Assembly: GCF_000620625.1 (NCBI RefSeq)
Contig: NZ_JIAW01000024.1
Location: forward strand, 1 to 64,000
Source of the DNA: Mycobacterium sp. URHB0044
Lineage (GTDB): Bacteria > Actinomycetota > Actinomycetes > Mycobacteriales > Mycobacteriaceae
Length of the DNA: 64,000 bases
Direction of reading: 5' to 3'
Both the position numbers and the translations under genes were made by a program. Position 1 is the first letter of the stretch. Each line of letters starts with the position of its first letter. The notes below the pieces were generated by a model, which was not told where the DNA came from, ran no database searches, and worked only from the letters and a program-made list of their open reading frames with translations. Of this stretch, positions 41,939 through 50,076 are shown piece after piece.

Positions 41939-42550
41939 TTGTTCGAGGGGCCGGTCCAGGATCTCATCGACGAACTGGGCAAGCTGCCCGGGATCGGACC
42001 GAAGAGCGCGCAGCGCATCGCCTTTCACTTGCTGTCGGTCGAGCCGCCGGACATCGACCGCCTGACCGCCGTGCTCGGCAAGGTCCGCGACGGCGTCAAG
42101 TTCTGCGACGTGTGCGGCAACGTCTCCGACGAGGACCGCTGCCGGATCTGTTCGGATCCGCGGCGCGACGCGTCGCTGGTGTGCGTCGTCGAAGAGCCAC
42201 GCGACGTGCAGGCCGTCGAGCGCACCCGGGAGTTCCGCGGCCGCTACCACGTGCTGGGCGGGGCGCTGGATCCGTTGTCCGGCATCGGCCCCGAGCAGCT
42301 GCGCATCCGTGAGCTGCTCAACCGGATCGGCGAGCGCGTCGACGGCGTCGACGTCGCCGAGGTCATCATCGCCACCGACCCCAACACCGAGGGCGAGGCC
42401 ACCGCGACGTATCTGGTGCGGATGCTGCGCGACATCCCGGGGCTCACCGTGACGCGGATCGCGTCGGGCCTGCCCATGGGCGGCGACCTGGAGTTCGCCG
42501 ACGAGCTGACGCTGGGCCGCGCGTTGTCCGGCCGGCGGGCCATGGCTTGA
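41939..42550 (+). CDS. recR: Recombination mediator RecR
   Basis: This is a 203-residue protein starting at TTG (41939). The N-terminus FEGPVQDLIDELGKLPGIGPKSAQRIAFHLL holds a helix-hairpin-helix. The zinc finger is CDVCGNVSDEDRCRIC. The Toprim domain includes VCVVEEPRDVQAVERTREFRGRYHVLGGALDPLSGIGPEQL and VIIATDPNTEGEATATYLVRML. With RecO it loads RecA onto single-stranded gaps. The TTG start is supported by exact agreement with the usual RecR N-terminus; the upstream ATG at 41897 lies inside ybaB. Confidence 0.96.
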   Translation: MFEGPVQDLIDELGKLPGIGPKSAQRIAFHLLSVEPPDIDRLTAVLGKVRDGVKFCDVCGNVSDEDRCRICSDPRRDASLVCVVEEPRDVQAVERTREFRGRYHVLGGALDPLSGIGPEQLRIRELLNRIGERVDGVDVAEVIIATDPNTEGEATATYLVRMLRDIPGLTVTRIASGLPMGGDLEFADELTLGRALSGRRAMA

Positions 42551-42575
42551 TTCGGCGTGTTCTAGGGTGACGCTC

Positions 42576-42974
42576 ATGCCGGACGAAGAATTCAGGGTCG
42601 AAGTCGAACTCGGCAGCGAGGAGCACGGCCTGTCGTTCTGGGAGCGGCTGCGCACGCTCGACCTCGACGACGACGCACGCAAGCGGCTCGGCAGCCGGGT
42701 GACGATCACGCGCGACGGCAATCGGATACTGCTCTACACGCACACCCTCGGCGACGCGCAGGAGGCGGAACGCACCTTCCGGACGCTGGTGGCCGAGGAC
42801 CACGTCAGCGCCGAGTCCTCGATCGCGCGCTGGAATCCGGACGCGCAGGAGTGGGACGACCCGGTCTGCGGCGGCGCGGTCACCGACGATGCGCCCGACG
42901 TACCCGTTCCCGACCCGAGCTACGTCATCCTCGAGGCCTACAAGCCGGAGTTCCTGCGCGACCTAGGGCTGTAG
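42576..42974 (+). CDS. Conserved hypothetical protein
   Basis: This is a 132-residue acidic protein (DEEFRVEVELGSEEHGLSFWERLRTLDLDDDARKRLGSRVTITRDGNRILLYTHTLGDAQEAERTF). It resembles a small alpha/beta protein with an RTLVAEDHVSAESSIARWNPDAQEWDDP central segment. I do not recognise a functional family. The ATG at 42576 with AGGGTGA upstream is preferred over a GTG at 42567. It follows recR by 25 bp in the same direction and probably belongs to its operon. Confidence 0.7.
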   Translation: MPDEEFRVEVELGSEEHGLSFWERLRTLDLDDDARKRLGSRVTITRDGNRILLYTHTLGDAQEAERTFRTLVAEDHVSAESSIARWNPDAQEWDDPVCGGAVTDDAPDVPVPDPSYVILEAYKPEFLRDLGL

Positions 42975-42997
42975 CGCCCGGCTTCCCCGCCCCATTC

Positions 42998-43059
42998 CGC
43001 GAAATTGAACTCACGCAACTAATCACTCGCACTTTTGTTGCGTGGATCCAATCTCGTGG
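42998..43059. repeat. Palindromic element, left flank of the nuclease-like gene
   Basis: An inner perfect 8-bp stem (CACGCAAC/GTTGCGTG) lies within outer arms CGAAATTG and CAATCTCG (one mismatch). It sits immediately beyond the stop of the nuclease-like gene at 43062. It shares CGCGA-ATTGAA, GTTGCGT and CAATCTCG with the element on the other side of the gene (43930-43974). Confidence 0.5.
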
Positions 43060-43061
43060 AG

Positions 43062-43898
43062 TCAAGGTCGCCAGCCACGGGCCACCAGCGCGTCACGAAC
43101 GCTGCGGACGACTTCGTTCGGGCGGTCCTCCTTGATCACGTAGGTGACGTTCCAGCCCATCCGCGCGACCTTTCGCTTGCCGCGTACGTCCTTGGCGTAC
43201 ACCCTGCGATCGGTCCGGTGATGGTCACCGTCGTACTCTGCGCCGACGAGGTAGTCCTCCCATCCCAGGTCGAGCACCTTGATCAGCGATTGGCCATCGA
43301 AGACGCGGACCTGGCTGGTGGGCTGCGGTAAACCGGCGTCGACGAGCAGCAGTCGCAGCCAGGTTTCGCGCGGCGACTCGGCGCCCCGATCGACCAGTGG
43401 CAGCACATTCCTCAGGGACTTGAGGCCCCGCGATCCGGGATACCGCTCGATCAGCGCCAGGACGTCGGCGTCGTGGTAGGCCGTCGCGCGCTTGAGCGCA
43501 TCGAGGCGCGCGACGGCGTCGCCCCGGTTCAGCCGTCTGCCCAAGTCGAACGCCGTCCGCGTCCGCGTCGTCACCGGGATGCCCGCCACCTTGGTGATCT
43601 CGTCGTCGGCGATCGCGTCGTTCCTGACGATCACCCCGGCCGGCGGACGGCCGTTGTTCCAGATGAGCTCGATGGGCTCGGTGGCGTCGACCCAGTCGGC
43701 GCCGTGCAGCGCCGCCGCTGCTGCACCCGCGACGACGGCGCGGCGCTTGGACCACAGCCATGCCGCCACCGTTCGGTCGCGCAGCGTCGGGTTCCACGGT
43801 TTCGGCACGTACACATCGGGCAGCAGCCGTTGGTGATGGCGCGCCAGTTCGTACCGGGTGAGCCCCGACTCGCTGCCCACGAAGACTGCCGTCCGCAT
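43062..43898 (-). CDS. DUF559/VSR-like nuclease-fold protein with AbiEi-like N-terminus
   Basis: This is a 278-residue protein. The N-terminal half resembles the winged-helix/antitoxin-like region of AbiEi-family proteins (ARHHQRLLPDVYVPKPWNPTLRDRTVAAWLWSKRRAVVAGAAAAALHG). RNDAIADDEITKVAGIPVTTRTRTAFDLGRRL links to the C-terminal half (VRVFDGQSLIKVLDLGWEDYLVGAEYDGDHHRTDRRVYAKDVRGKRKVARMGWNVTYVIKED). There D..W.....EYDGDHH looks like the restriction-endonuclease-like active site of DUF559/VSR proteins. Many mycobacteria have several such genes. Activity is unproven. Related palindromes flank the gene, suggesting mobility or a regulatory cassette. Confidence 0.72.
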   Translation of the reverse strand: MRTAVFVGSESGLTRYELARHHQRLLPDVYVPKPWNPTLRDRTVAAWLWSKRRAVVAGAAAAALHGADWVDATEPIELIWNNGRPPAGVIVRNDAIADDEITKVAGIPVTTRTRTAFDLGRRLNRGDAVARLDALKRATAYHDADVLALIERYPGSRGLKSLRNVLPLVDRGAESPRETWLRLLLVDAGLPQPTSQVRVFDGQSLIKVLDLGWEDYLVGAEYDGDHHRTDRRVYAKDVRGKRKVARMGWNVTYVIKEDRPNEVVRSVRDALVARGWRP

Positions 43899-43929
43899 GG
43901 CATGAACCTGCCACCCGGGTCCGACACCA

Positions 43930-43974
43930 CGCGAGATTGAAGCGGGAGATCCGTTGCGTCAGTGCAATCTCGCG
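43930..43974. repeat. Palindromic element, right flank of the nuclease-like gene
   Basis: CGCGAGATTG (43930-43939) and CAATCTCGCG (43965-43974) form a perfect 10-bp stem with a 25-base loop. It lies 31 bp upstream of the nuclease-like gene start and 6 bp beyond the gatD stop. It may act as a terminator for gatD, but its resemblance to the element at 42998 suggests a paired repeat. Confidence 0.5.
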
Positions 43975-43980
43975 GAGGGA

Positions 43981-44688
43981 CTAGGCCCGGCGGGGCGCGG
44001 CAAGCCGTTCTTGCCGCAACTGGTCGACCTCGCCCAACTCCAGCGGAGCCAGGTCACCGACGACGCGGGACAGCAGCAGGTCGGCCAGCTCGGGATTGCG
44101 GGCCAGACACGGCCCGTGCAGATACGTGGCGACCACGCTGCCCTGCACCGCGCCGTCGAACCCGTCGCCGTCGCGGTTGCCCGCTCCGGACACCACCCGC
44201 GCCAGCGGTTCGGCCGACGGCCCGAGAACCGTTCCACCGCGGTGGTTTTCGAAGCCGGTGAGCCGCTGGGTCAGGCCGGGCAGCAGCGGCTGCGACACCA
44301 CCTCGCCGATGGTCCGCTTCGGCTGCGGCGACGTGGTGACGTCGAGCATGCCGACCCCCTCCACGCGCTCACCCGACGACGTCTCGTACCAGTGCCCGAG
44401 TACCTGGATGGCCGCGCAGATGGCGAGCACCGGCGCGCCACGCTCGGCTGCGCGCTGCAGGCCGGGGTACTGGATCAGGTGCTGGGTGGCCAGCCGCTGC
44501 GCGTAGTCCTCTGCGCCGCCGAGCGTGTAGAAGTCCAGCGAGTCGGGAACCGGGTCGGCCAAGGTGATTTCGACGATCTCCGCGTCAATCCCGCGCAGCC
44601 GCAACCGTTGTCGCAGCACGACCGCGTTGCCGCCGTCGCCGTAGGTGCCCATCACGTCGGGCAGCACCAGCCCGATCCGCACCGTCAC
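43981..44688 (-). CDS. gatD: Lipid II isoglutaminyl synthase, glutamine amidotransferase subunit
   Basis: This 235-residue class I glutamine amidotransferase works with MurT to amidate D-glutamate in lipid II. VRIGLVLPDVMGTYGDGGNAVVLRQRL begins the fold. The nucleophile cysteine is in PVLAICAAIQVLGHWY, and the catalytic histidine is in VVATYLHGPCLARNPELAD. The start is the GTG at 44688, which overlaps the murT stop (GTGA); this coupling ensures equal amounts of the two subunits. The CAAIQ nucleophile elbow differs slightly from the commoner CAGLQ. Confidence 0.92.
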   Translation of the reverse strand: MTVRIGLVLPDVMGTYGDGGNAVVLRQRLRLRGIDAEIVEITLADPVPDSLDFYTLGGAEDYAQRLATQHLIQYPGLQRAAERGAPVLAICAAIQVLGHWYETSSGERVEGVGMLDVTTSPQPKRTIGEVVSQPLLPGLTQRLTGFENHRGGTVLGPSAEPLARVVSGAGNRDGDGFDGAVQGSVVATYLHGPCLARNPELADLLLSRVVGDLAPLELGEVDQLRQERLAAPRRA

Positions 44689-45905
44689 GAGATCCGCCGA
44701 TTCAGTTGCAGGAACGCGGTGTAGTTGGCGATCACCTCGACGTGTCCTGGCGGGCACGACGCGATCGCTTTCAGGGTGTCGTGCACCAGGGTGTGCTCGA
44801 CGCCTGCGTAGCCCAGCCGTACCGCCAGATCGGTACCGCGCTCACCGGCTGCCACCACAGCCGTTCCTTCGAAATGCTCGAAGCGGACGTCCCACAACCA
44901 GGACAGGTCCTCGCCGTCGGGCACCTGCCCGTTGACGGCGATCACCACGCCCGCGCTCTGCTTGTCCACCATCGACAGCGCCTCCTGCCAGCCCGCCGGA
45001 TTCTTGGCGAGCAGCACGCGTGCGGTGTGCGCGCCGAGTTGCACCGTCTTGTAGCGGCCGGCGACCTCGTCGACGCCCGACACCGCGGCGACGGCGGCGG
45101 CGGGATCTGCGCCAAGCGCGACGGCAGCCGCAACGGCCTGGGTGGCATTGCCGCGGTTGACGGTGCCGGGCAGCGCCAGCGTCATGGGCAGCGTCAGCCC
45201 ATCCGGGCCGTAGACGTGCGAATCGTCGAACCACCACTGCGGGCTTGGCCGCTTGAAATCGGTACCCGTCGAATACCAGTCGGCGCCGTCGCGCACGATG
45301 ATCTCGCCACTGCGTGGGCAGCTCACCGAGTCGTTGGCCCAGCCGCCGCCCGCAGCCACCCACACAACGCGCGGGCTGTCGTAGGCCGCCGAGGTCATCA
45401 GCACGTCGTCGCAGTTGGCCACCACCACGGCGTCGGGATGCCTGGCCAGCCCGCCGCGCAGCGTGCGTTCGATGTGGTTGATCTCACCCACCCGGTCCAA
45501 CTGATCGCGGGACAGATTCAGCAGCACGATCACCGCCGGGTCGACCGCGTCGGCGACGTGGGGGACGTGCATCTCGTCGACTTCCAGCGCCGCCAGCTCC
45601 GCGCGGCGCGCGCCCGCCAGCGCCGCGACCAGTCCGGCGTCCATGTTGGCGCCCTCGGCGTTGGTGGCGACGGGCCCGATGGTGGCCAGTGCCGCCGCGG
45701 TCATCCGGGTGGTGGTCGACTTGCCGTTGGTGCCGGTCACGACGACGGAGCACTTGCCTTCGCCCAGCTGGCGCAACAGCGATTTGTCGAGCGTCATCGC
45801 CACCAGGCCGCCGATCATCGCGCCTGCGCCGCGGCCCGTGACCCGCGACGCCCAACGCGCGGCGGATCCGGCGCCAAGCGCCATGCGTCCACGGGTGGTA
45901 ACCAT
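44685..45905 (-). CDS. murT: Lipid II isoglutaminyl synthase, Mur-ligase subunit
   Basis: This is a 406-residue Mur-ligase-family protein. The ATP loop is VVVTGTNGKSTTTRM. NAEGANMDAGLVAALAG, VLLNLSRDQLDRVGEI and RGNATQAVAAAVALGADP mark the central domain. The C-terminal domain carries ARVLLAKNPAGWQEALSMV, the MurT-specific segment contacting GatD. It activates the D-isoglutamate carboxyl of lipid II with ATP while GatD supplies ammonia. The ATG at 45905 gives the expected family length. It is the first gene of the murT-gatD operon and is divergent from the DnaQ-like gene, 88 bp apart. Confidence 0.93.
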   Translation of the reverse strand: MVTTRGRMALGAGSAARWASRVTGRGAGAMIGGLVAMTLDKSLLRQLGEGKCSVVVTGTNGKSTTTRMTAAALATIGPVATNAEGANMDAGLVAALAGARRAELAALEVDEMHVPHVADAVDPAVIVLLNLSRDQLDRVGEINHIERTLRGGLARHPDAVVVANCDDVLMTSAAYDSPRVVWVAAGGGWANDSVSCPRSGEIIVRDGADWYSTGTDFKRPSPQWWFDDSHVYGPDGLTLPMTLALPGTVNRGNATQAVAAAVALGADPAAAVAAVSGVDEVAGRYKTVQLGAHTARVLLAKNPAGWQEALSMVDKQSAGVVIAVNGQVPDGEDLSWLWDVRFEHFEGTAVVAAGERGTDLAVRLGYAGVEHTLVHDTLKAIASCPPGHVEVIANYTAFLQLNRRIS

Positions 45906-45993
45906 CCCAGGCAGTCTAGGAGCGCAAAAGTAGGTAGGCGACACGCGGCGTCGCTGGTCCTGGCTTGTCGGAGGACCGTGCCATTCTCGAAAC

Positions 45994-46983
45994 GTGAGCA
46001 GCTCCTGGGGCCGACCGGTGACCGAGCCCGGTGCGGGCTGGGCGGTCGTCGACGTCGAGACGTCGGGTTTCCGCCCGGGGCAGGCTCGCATCGTCAGCGT
46101 CGCCGCGCTGGCCCTCGGCGACGACGGCAATGTCGAGGACAGCTTCTCCAGCCTGCTGAATCCCGGTGTCGACCCGGGGCCCACGCACGTGCATGGTCTG
46201 ACCACCGAGATGTTGGAGGGGCAGCCGACGTTCGCCGAGATCGTCGAGCCGCTCAACGCCGTCCTGCAGGGCCGCACCCTGGTGGCGCACAACGTGGGGT
46301 TCGACTACTCGTTTCTGACTGCTGAGGCCGAGCTCGTCGGCGCCCAACTGCCGGTCGACACCGTGATGTGCACGGTGGAGCTGGCGCGCCGCCTCGACCT
46401 TGGCGTCGAGAACCTGCGGTTGGAGACGCTGGCCGCGCATTGGGGCGTCACGCAGATGCGCCCGCACGACGCGCTCGACGATGCCCTGGTGCTCGCGCAG
46501 ATCCTCAAGCCCGCGCTGGCCGGAGCCCACGATCGCAAGGCCTGGTTGCCGGTGCGCCCGGTCGTGCGCCGCACCTGGCCGAACGGGCAGGTCACCCACG
46601 AGGAGCTGCGGCCGCTGAAGATGGTCGCGGCGCGGCTGCCGTGCCCGTATCAGAATCCCGGTCGGTTCACCGCGGGCCGGCCGCTCGTGCAGGGCATGGC
46701 GGTGGCCTTGTCCAGCGAGGTCAAGCACACCTACGAAGAGATCATCGAGCGCATCCTGCACGCCGGCCTCGCCTACACCGAGGCGGTCGATCAGCAGACG
46801 TCCCTGGTGATCTGCGACGAGCCGAAGCCCGAACAAGGCCGCGGCTATCAGGCCAATGAGTTGGGGATCCCTTTGGTCCGCGACGCCGACTTCATGTCCC
46901 TGTTGGATTCCGTGGTCGGCGGCACGGGGCTCGAGCAATTCGCCGATGCAACCCTCAGCGGCGACCAGTTCACCTTGTTCTAA
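45994..46983 (+). CDS. dnaQ: DnaQ-like DEDDh 3'-5' exonuclease with C-terminal BRCT domain (Rv3711c-type)
   Basis: This is a 329-residue protein. Exo I is GWAVVDVETSGF (Asp-x-Glu), Exo II is RTLVAHNVGFDYSFL, and Exo III is THW..TQMRPHDALDDALVLAQIL with the DEDDh histidine. The C-terminal domain (KHTYEEIIERILHAGLAYTEAVDQQTSLVICDEPKPEQGRGYQANELGIPLV) is BRCT-like. It may proofread or trim DNA ends, but main mycobacterial proofreading is done by DnaE1's PHP domain, so the role is auxiliary. The start is GTG at 45994. Its stop overlaps the convergent AraC gene's stop by 4 bases. Confidence 0.88.
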   Translation: MSSSWGRPVTEPGAGWAVVDVETSGFRPGQARIVSVAALALGDDGNVEDSFSSLLNPGVDPGPTHVHGLTTEMLEGQPTFAEIVEPLNAVLQGRTLVAHNVGFDYSFLTAEAELVGAQLPVDTVMCTVELARRLDLGVENLRLETLAAHWGVTQMRPHDALDDALVLAQILKPALAGAHDRKAWLPVRPVVRRTWPNGQVTHEELRPLKMVAARLPCPYQNPGRFTAGRPLVQGMAVALSSEVKHTYEEIIERILHAGLAYTEAVDQQTSLVICDEPKPEQGRGYQANELGIPLVRDADFMSLLDSVVGGTGLEQFADATLSGDQFTLF

Positions 46984-47825
46984 GCGCGCCAGCTCCGCGG
47001 TGAGACGCCGTGGGTGGTGCGGAACTGCCGCGCGAAGTACCCCGCGTCCGCGATGCCGACGCGCCGGGCGACCTCCGAGATCGGCAGATCGGTGGTGCTC
47101 AACAATGCTCGGGCGTCGGCCATGCGGCGCTCGTTGATCCACTCCTGCACGGTGCGCCCCGTCCGGCGGCGGACGACGGTGGTGAGGTGCCCAGGGGTCA
47201 GCCCGAGCTCGCGTGCGACATCCCTGAGTGAGAGTGGCTGGGCGATACGGCGATCGATCACCGCGAAGACGTCGGCGATGAGGGGCTCACCGCTGCGGCG
47301 CAGGTCGCCGACCACGTCGTCGGTCATGCGCGCGACGTCGATCAGCAGCAGGGTCAGATGCGCGAGCGCCGCTTGCCGGTAACCGTCCCTGCGATCTCTC
47401 AGTTCGACCTCCATGGAGTCGATCATGTTGTCCCAGAAACTCTTTCGCTGGTCCGGTACTCGCAGAGTCAGCAGGCCTCCCGAGCGTTCGTGCAGAAACG
47501 GGAACAACAGCGGATGGCTCCGCCACGTCGGCCACGGCGAACGCGTGCCCTCGTCCAGGGCCGCGGGATCGAAGAGTATGGCGACGCCGCGTGCGCGCTC
47601 ATCCGCCCAGGCGGGATCGATCGTCTCTCCGGCCGCGACCACGGAGATCGATCCGACGTCCACCTGGTAGACGAGAATCGGAAACTCGTGGATGTGGCGG
47701 CGCTTCTCGGGGAGATCGCCGTGGTGCAGCCTGATCATCGACACCGGCGGGGTCGCCGGGTCCGTCGGATAGTCGTAGACGGGGATTCCGTCGCGATGAC
47801 GGACCAGGCGGGCCGACGGTGTCAT
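46980..47825 (-). CDS. AraC-family transcriptional regulator
   Basis: This is a 281-residue regulator. A cupin-like N-terminal half (VYDYPTDPATPPVSMIRLHHGDLPEKRRHIHEFPILVYQVDVGSISV) precedes two helix-turn-helix motifs: SLRDVARELGLTPGHLTTVVRRRTGRTVQEWINERRMADARALLSTTDLPISEVARRVGIADAGYFARQFR. The inducer is unknown; its neighbour on the divergent side is a methyltransferase gene, with about 70 bp between them, a possible target. Confidence 0.88.
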   Translation of the reverse strand: MTPSARLVRHRDGIPVYDYPTDPATPPVSMIRLHHGDLPEKRRHIHEFPILVYQVDVGSISVVAAGETIDPAWADERARGVAILFDPAALDEGTRSPWPTWRSHPLLFPFLHERSGGLLTLRVPDQRKSFWDNMIDSMEVELRDRRDGYRQAALAHLTLLLIDVARMTDDVVGDLRRSGEPLIADVFAVIDRRIAQPLSLRDVARELGLTPGHLTTVVRRRTGRTVQEWINERRMADARALLSTTDLPISEVARRVGIADAGYFARQFRTTHGVSPRSWRA

Positions 47826-47897
47826 GAGCCGAAGATAGTCCCACTATTGCCGAATATCACCCAATTCACCAGGTAGTTTCGCGTGGATGATGAGGTC

Positions 47898-48530
47898 ATG
47901 ACCAAAGATCATCCAACCTCGGTGACACGATCGCTGGGCAACCGCCACGACTATCTGCCCGCTGCGGGGCTGGACTTCCTGCTGCCGAGCTATGACCTGC
48001 TGACGCGCGTGCTTGGCATGCGTCCGGTCTACGACGCGCTCGTCGCGCAGGCCGAACTCTTCGACGGTGCCAAGGTACTCGAAATCGGTTGCGGTACGGG
48101 AAATCTCACGATGAAAGCGAAACGCGCCCATCCCGGCGTGCGGCTGACCGGATTCGACCCCGATCCGCGGGCGTTGGCGCGGGCGCGCCGCAAGGCCGGT
48201 CGAGCGGCGGGCGTCCAGTTCGATCAGGGCTACGCGCAGGAGCTGCCGTACGCCGACGGCTCGTTCGACCGCGTGCTGTCGTCGATGATGCTGCACCATC
48301 TCGACGACGACGTGAAGGCGGCGGCGATCGCGGAGTCGTTCCGGGTGCTGCGGCCGGGCGGCAGCATCCACGTCGCCGACGTCACGGGCCACCACGGAGC
48401 TGCAGCGCGCAACGGCTCCGTCATCCAGGGTCTGCTCCGCGCCGGCGGGTTCGAGAGCGCCGTCCTCGGATCGCGCCGAATTCGCCTGTTCGGACCGGTG
48501 AGCTACGTGCGCGGCATCCGACCCTTGTAA
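47898..48530 (+). CDS. SAM-dependent class I methyltransferase
   Basis: This is a 210-residue protein. Motif I is VLEIGCGTGNLTMKAKRAHPGVRLTGFDPDP, and later YADGSFDRVLSSMMLHHLDDDVKAAAIAESFRVLRPGGSIHVAD is the Ubi/MenG-like post-motif II to III. The substrate is not evident. The ATG at 47898 is chosen because it follows GAGG and starts the alignable part; a GTG at 47883 is an alternative. It is divergent from the AraC regulator. Confidence 0.8.
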   Translation: MTKDHPTSVTRSLGNRHDYLPAAGLDFLLPSYDLLTRVLGMRPVYDALVAQAELFDGAKVLEIGCGTGNLTMKAKRAHPGVRLTGFDPDPRALARARRKAGRAAGVQFDQGYAQELPYADGSFDRVLSSMMLHHLDDDVKAAAIAESFRVLRPGGSIHVADVTGHHGAAARNGSVIQGLLRAGGFESAVLGSRRIRLFGPVSYVRGIRPL

Positions 48531-48532
48531 CC

Positions 48533-48546
48533 ACTACGTCTGTAGT
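48533..48546. promoter_or_regulatory. TetR operator, upstream copy
   Basis: ACTAC and GTAGT flank a GTCT centre, 15 bases before the start codon of the membrane protein gene. The exact reverse complement of the whole 14-mer recurs at 48570-48583. The pair probably binds the TetR repressor encoded in the same operon. Confidence 0.6.
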
Positions 48547-48560
48547 GATACCGTCGGCAC

Positions 48561-49007
48561 ATGGCAACCACTACAGACGTAGTACACAATTGGCGGGCCA
48601 CCTACCGCCGAAGGGGTTACTTCTTTCGCGAAGCGGCGATGCTGACGATCGTCATCGGCTTCGGCATGCACCTCTACCGGGTGATCTTCGGAGACGACCT
48701 CACGCTGCAATACGCGGTCACGCCGACGACGGACGTGCTGCTGATGATGCCCATGACCTATGCGTCCATCAGCGGCATCCTGAGTTATCGGCGCATGGTG
48801 TTCGTCAACCGGCCGCACCGCATCGTGATCACCGCATCGCTGGCGTACATCTCGCTCAGCGTTCCGCTGCACCTGTACGTCGCCTTCGTGCTGCGCGACG
48901 TCGGCTTCTACGTGCACATGGCCGGGCATTGGCTGAGCTATCTGCTGCTCTGTCTGGTGTACCCGGCCTTCTTGATCGTGCTGTCCCGGGTGCGGTTCGA
49001 GGACTGA
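48561..49007 (+). CDS. Four-helix membrane protein, TetR-controlled
   Basis: This is a 148-residue protein with about four hydrophobic helices (AAMLTIVIGFGMHLYRVIF; VTPTTDVLLMMPMTYASISGIL; RIVITASLAYISLSVPLHLYVAFVL; WLSYLLLCLVYPAFLIVLS). Charged loops include RRRGYFFRE and YRRMVFVNRPHR. The family is not recognised. Codons 4-8 contain the second TetR operator. The stop overlaps the start of the tetR gene (TGATG), so repressor and membrane protein are made together. A role as a transporter or lipid-handling protein is possible but unsupported. Confidence 0.7.
   Translation: MATTTDVVHNWRATYRRRGYFFREAAMLTIVIGFGMHLYRVIFGDDLTLQYAVTPTTDVLLMMPMTYASISGILSYRRMVFVNRPHRIVITASLAYISLSVPLHLYVAFVLRDVGFYVHMAGHWLSYLLLCLVYPAFLIVLSRVRFED
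48570..48583. promoter_or_regulatory. TetR operator, copy inside the coding sequence
   Basis: This is the exact reverse complement of the 48533-48546 site, located within codons 4-8 of the membrane protein gene. The spacing between the two sites is 37 bp. A repressor bound to both would sit on the transcription start region and the first codons. Confidence 0.55.
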
Positions 49008-49591
49008 TGCCGCCGAATCCGCAGCGACGCGTCCAGCTTCTCGACGCCGCGATCGAGATCCTCGGCGACGTCGGCATCGGCGGGTTGACCCACCGGGCCG
49101 TCGACGACCGTGCGGGCCATCCCGCGGGCACCACGTCGAACTACTTCCGCACCCGGATGGCGCTGCTGGAGGCGACAACGGGCCGCGTGGCCGATCTGCA
49201 ATGGCAGTACGTCGGGCTGCTGCAGGAAGGCTTGACGCAAAACCAGGGCACGCTGACCCGAGACACCTTGGCGGCGTTGATGACCCGGATGGTCACGGAT
49301 ACCGATCCGGCGCAGCGCCGCCGACAATTGGCACGGTATGAGTTGTTCAACGAAGGCGTCCGCCGCCAGGAATTACGCCCATCTCTGGGCGAGATCCAGG
49401 CTGCCGCAATGAAATCCGCCGCGGTGATTCTGCAGTCCGCAGGCCTGGAGCCGACCGAAGGACAGGTCGGCGAGCTCGCCCGACTGCTCAACGGTCTGGC
49501 CTACAGCAACCTCACCTTCACCGATGGCCAGCCGGGCGCCCACGACGCCGCGGGCGTCATCGCCCGGCTGTTGAAGGCCGTTCTTGGCTAG
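49007..49591 (+). CDS. TetR-family repressor
   Basis: This is a 194-residue regulator. The DNA-binding part is RRVQLLDAAIEILGDVGIGGLTHRAVDDRAGHPAGTTSNYFRTRMALL; GTTSNYFRTR is the recognition helix of a subgroup with TSNYF. A helical ligand domain follows. The ATG at 49007 overlaps the previous stop. The two identical operators upstream of the operon fit autorepression. The neighbouring MarR gene ends one base away on the opposite strand. Confidence 0.86.
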   Translation: MPPNPQRRVQLLDAAIEILGDVGIGGLTHRAVDDRAGHPAGTTSNYFRTRMALLEATTGRVADLQWQYVGLLQEGLTQNQGTLTRDTLAALMTRMVTDTDPAQRRRQLARYELFNEGVRRQELRPSLGEIQAAAMKSAAVILQSAGLEPTEGQVGELARLLNGLAYSNLTFTDGQPGAHDAAGVIARLLKAVLG

Positions 49592-50050
49592 CTATTCAGC
49601 GTTGGCGCCGTCGCGCAGGGAATGGATCATGCTCTGCAGGATCCGGAACGCGCGTGACTGCTCGGCCTCGGTCAGGCCTGCCAGCATTCTGACTTCGACG
49701 GACCGGACCGCTGCGGACGCCTTCTCCAGGCTCCGTCGGCCGCGGGGCGTCAGCCGGGTGGGAAGCACCTTCCCGACGGGCGCGGCCGCAGGCCTGGTCA
49801 CGTAGCCATCTCGTTCCAGCGCCTGGAGCAGCACGTTCATCGACTGTCGTGTCACGAAGGCGCCCCGGGCGAGCTCGGAGTTCGACAGGCCCGGCCGTTG
49901 CGCCAGCAGCTCGAGGCAGGAGTAGTGCGTCACGCTCATGCCGAGCGGCCGCAGCACCTCCTCCATGGCTGCGCGCAGGGCGCTCGACGCCTCCTTCAGC
50001 ACGTAGCCGAGTGACGTCTCCAGGTCGACGCCGACACCGTCTTGACTCAT
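49592..50050 (-). CDS. MarR-family repressor
   Basis: This is a 152-residue winged-helix protein. EASSALRAAMEEVLRPLGMSVTHYSCLELLAQRPGLSNSELARGAFVTRQSMNVLLQALERDGYVTRPAAAPVGKVLPTRLTPRG covers the dimerisation helix, recognition helix and wing. MarR proteins bind phenolic or electrophilic compounds. The ATG at 50050 overlaps the first of two identical-core operators. The divergent VOC gene at 50112 is the likely target. Confidence 0.88.
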   Translation of the reverse strand: MSQDGVGVDLETSLGYVLKEASSALRAAMEEVLRPLGMSVTHYSCLELLAQRPGLSNSELARGAFVTRQSMNVLLQALERDGYVTRPAAAPVGKVLPTRLTPRGRRSLEKASAAVRSVEVRMLAGLTEAEQSRAFRILQSMIHSLRDGANAE

Positions 50051-50065
50051 GTCAGCATTCTGACA
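50050..50065. promoter_or_regulatory. MarR operator 1
   Basis: TGTCAG and CTGACA flank a CATT centre, and the site overlaps the start codon of the MarR gene. A second copy of the same arms lies 27 bp away at 50077. Two sites over the divergent promoters fit joint repression. Confidence 0.65.
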
Positions 50066-50076
50066 TAGCTTGGCCA

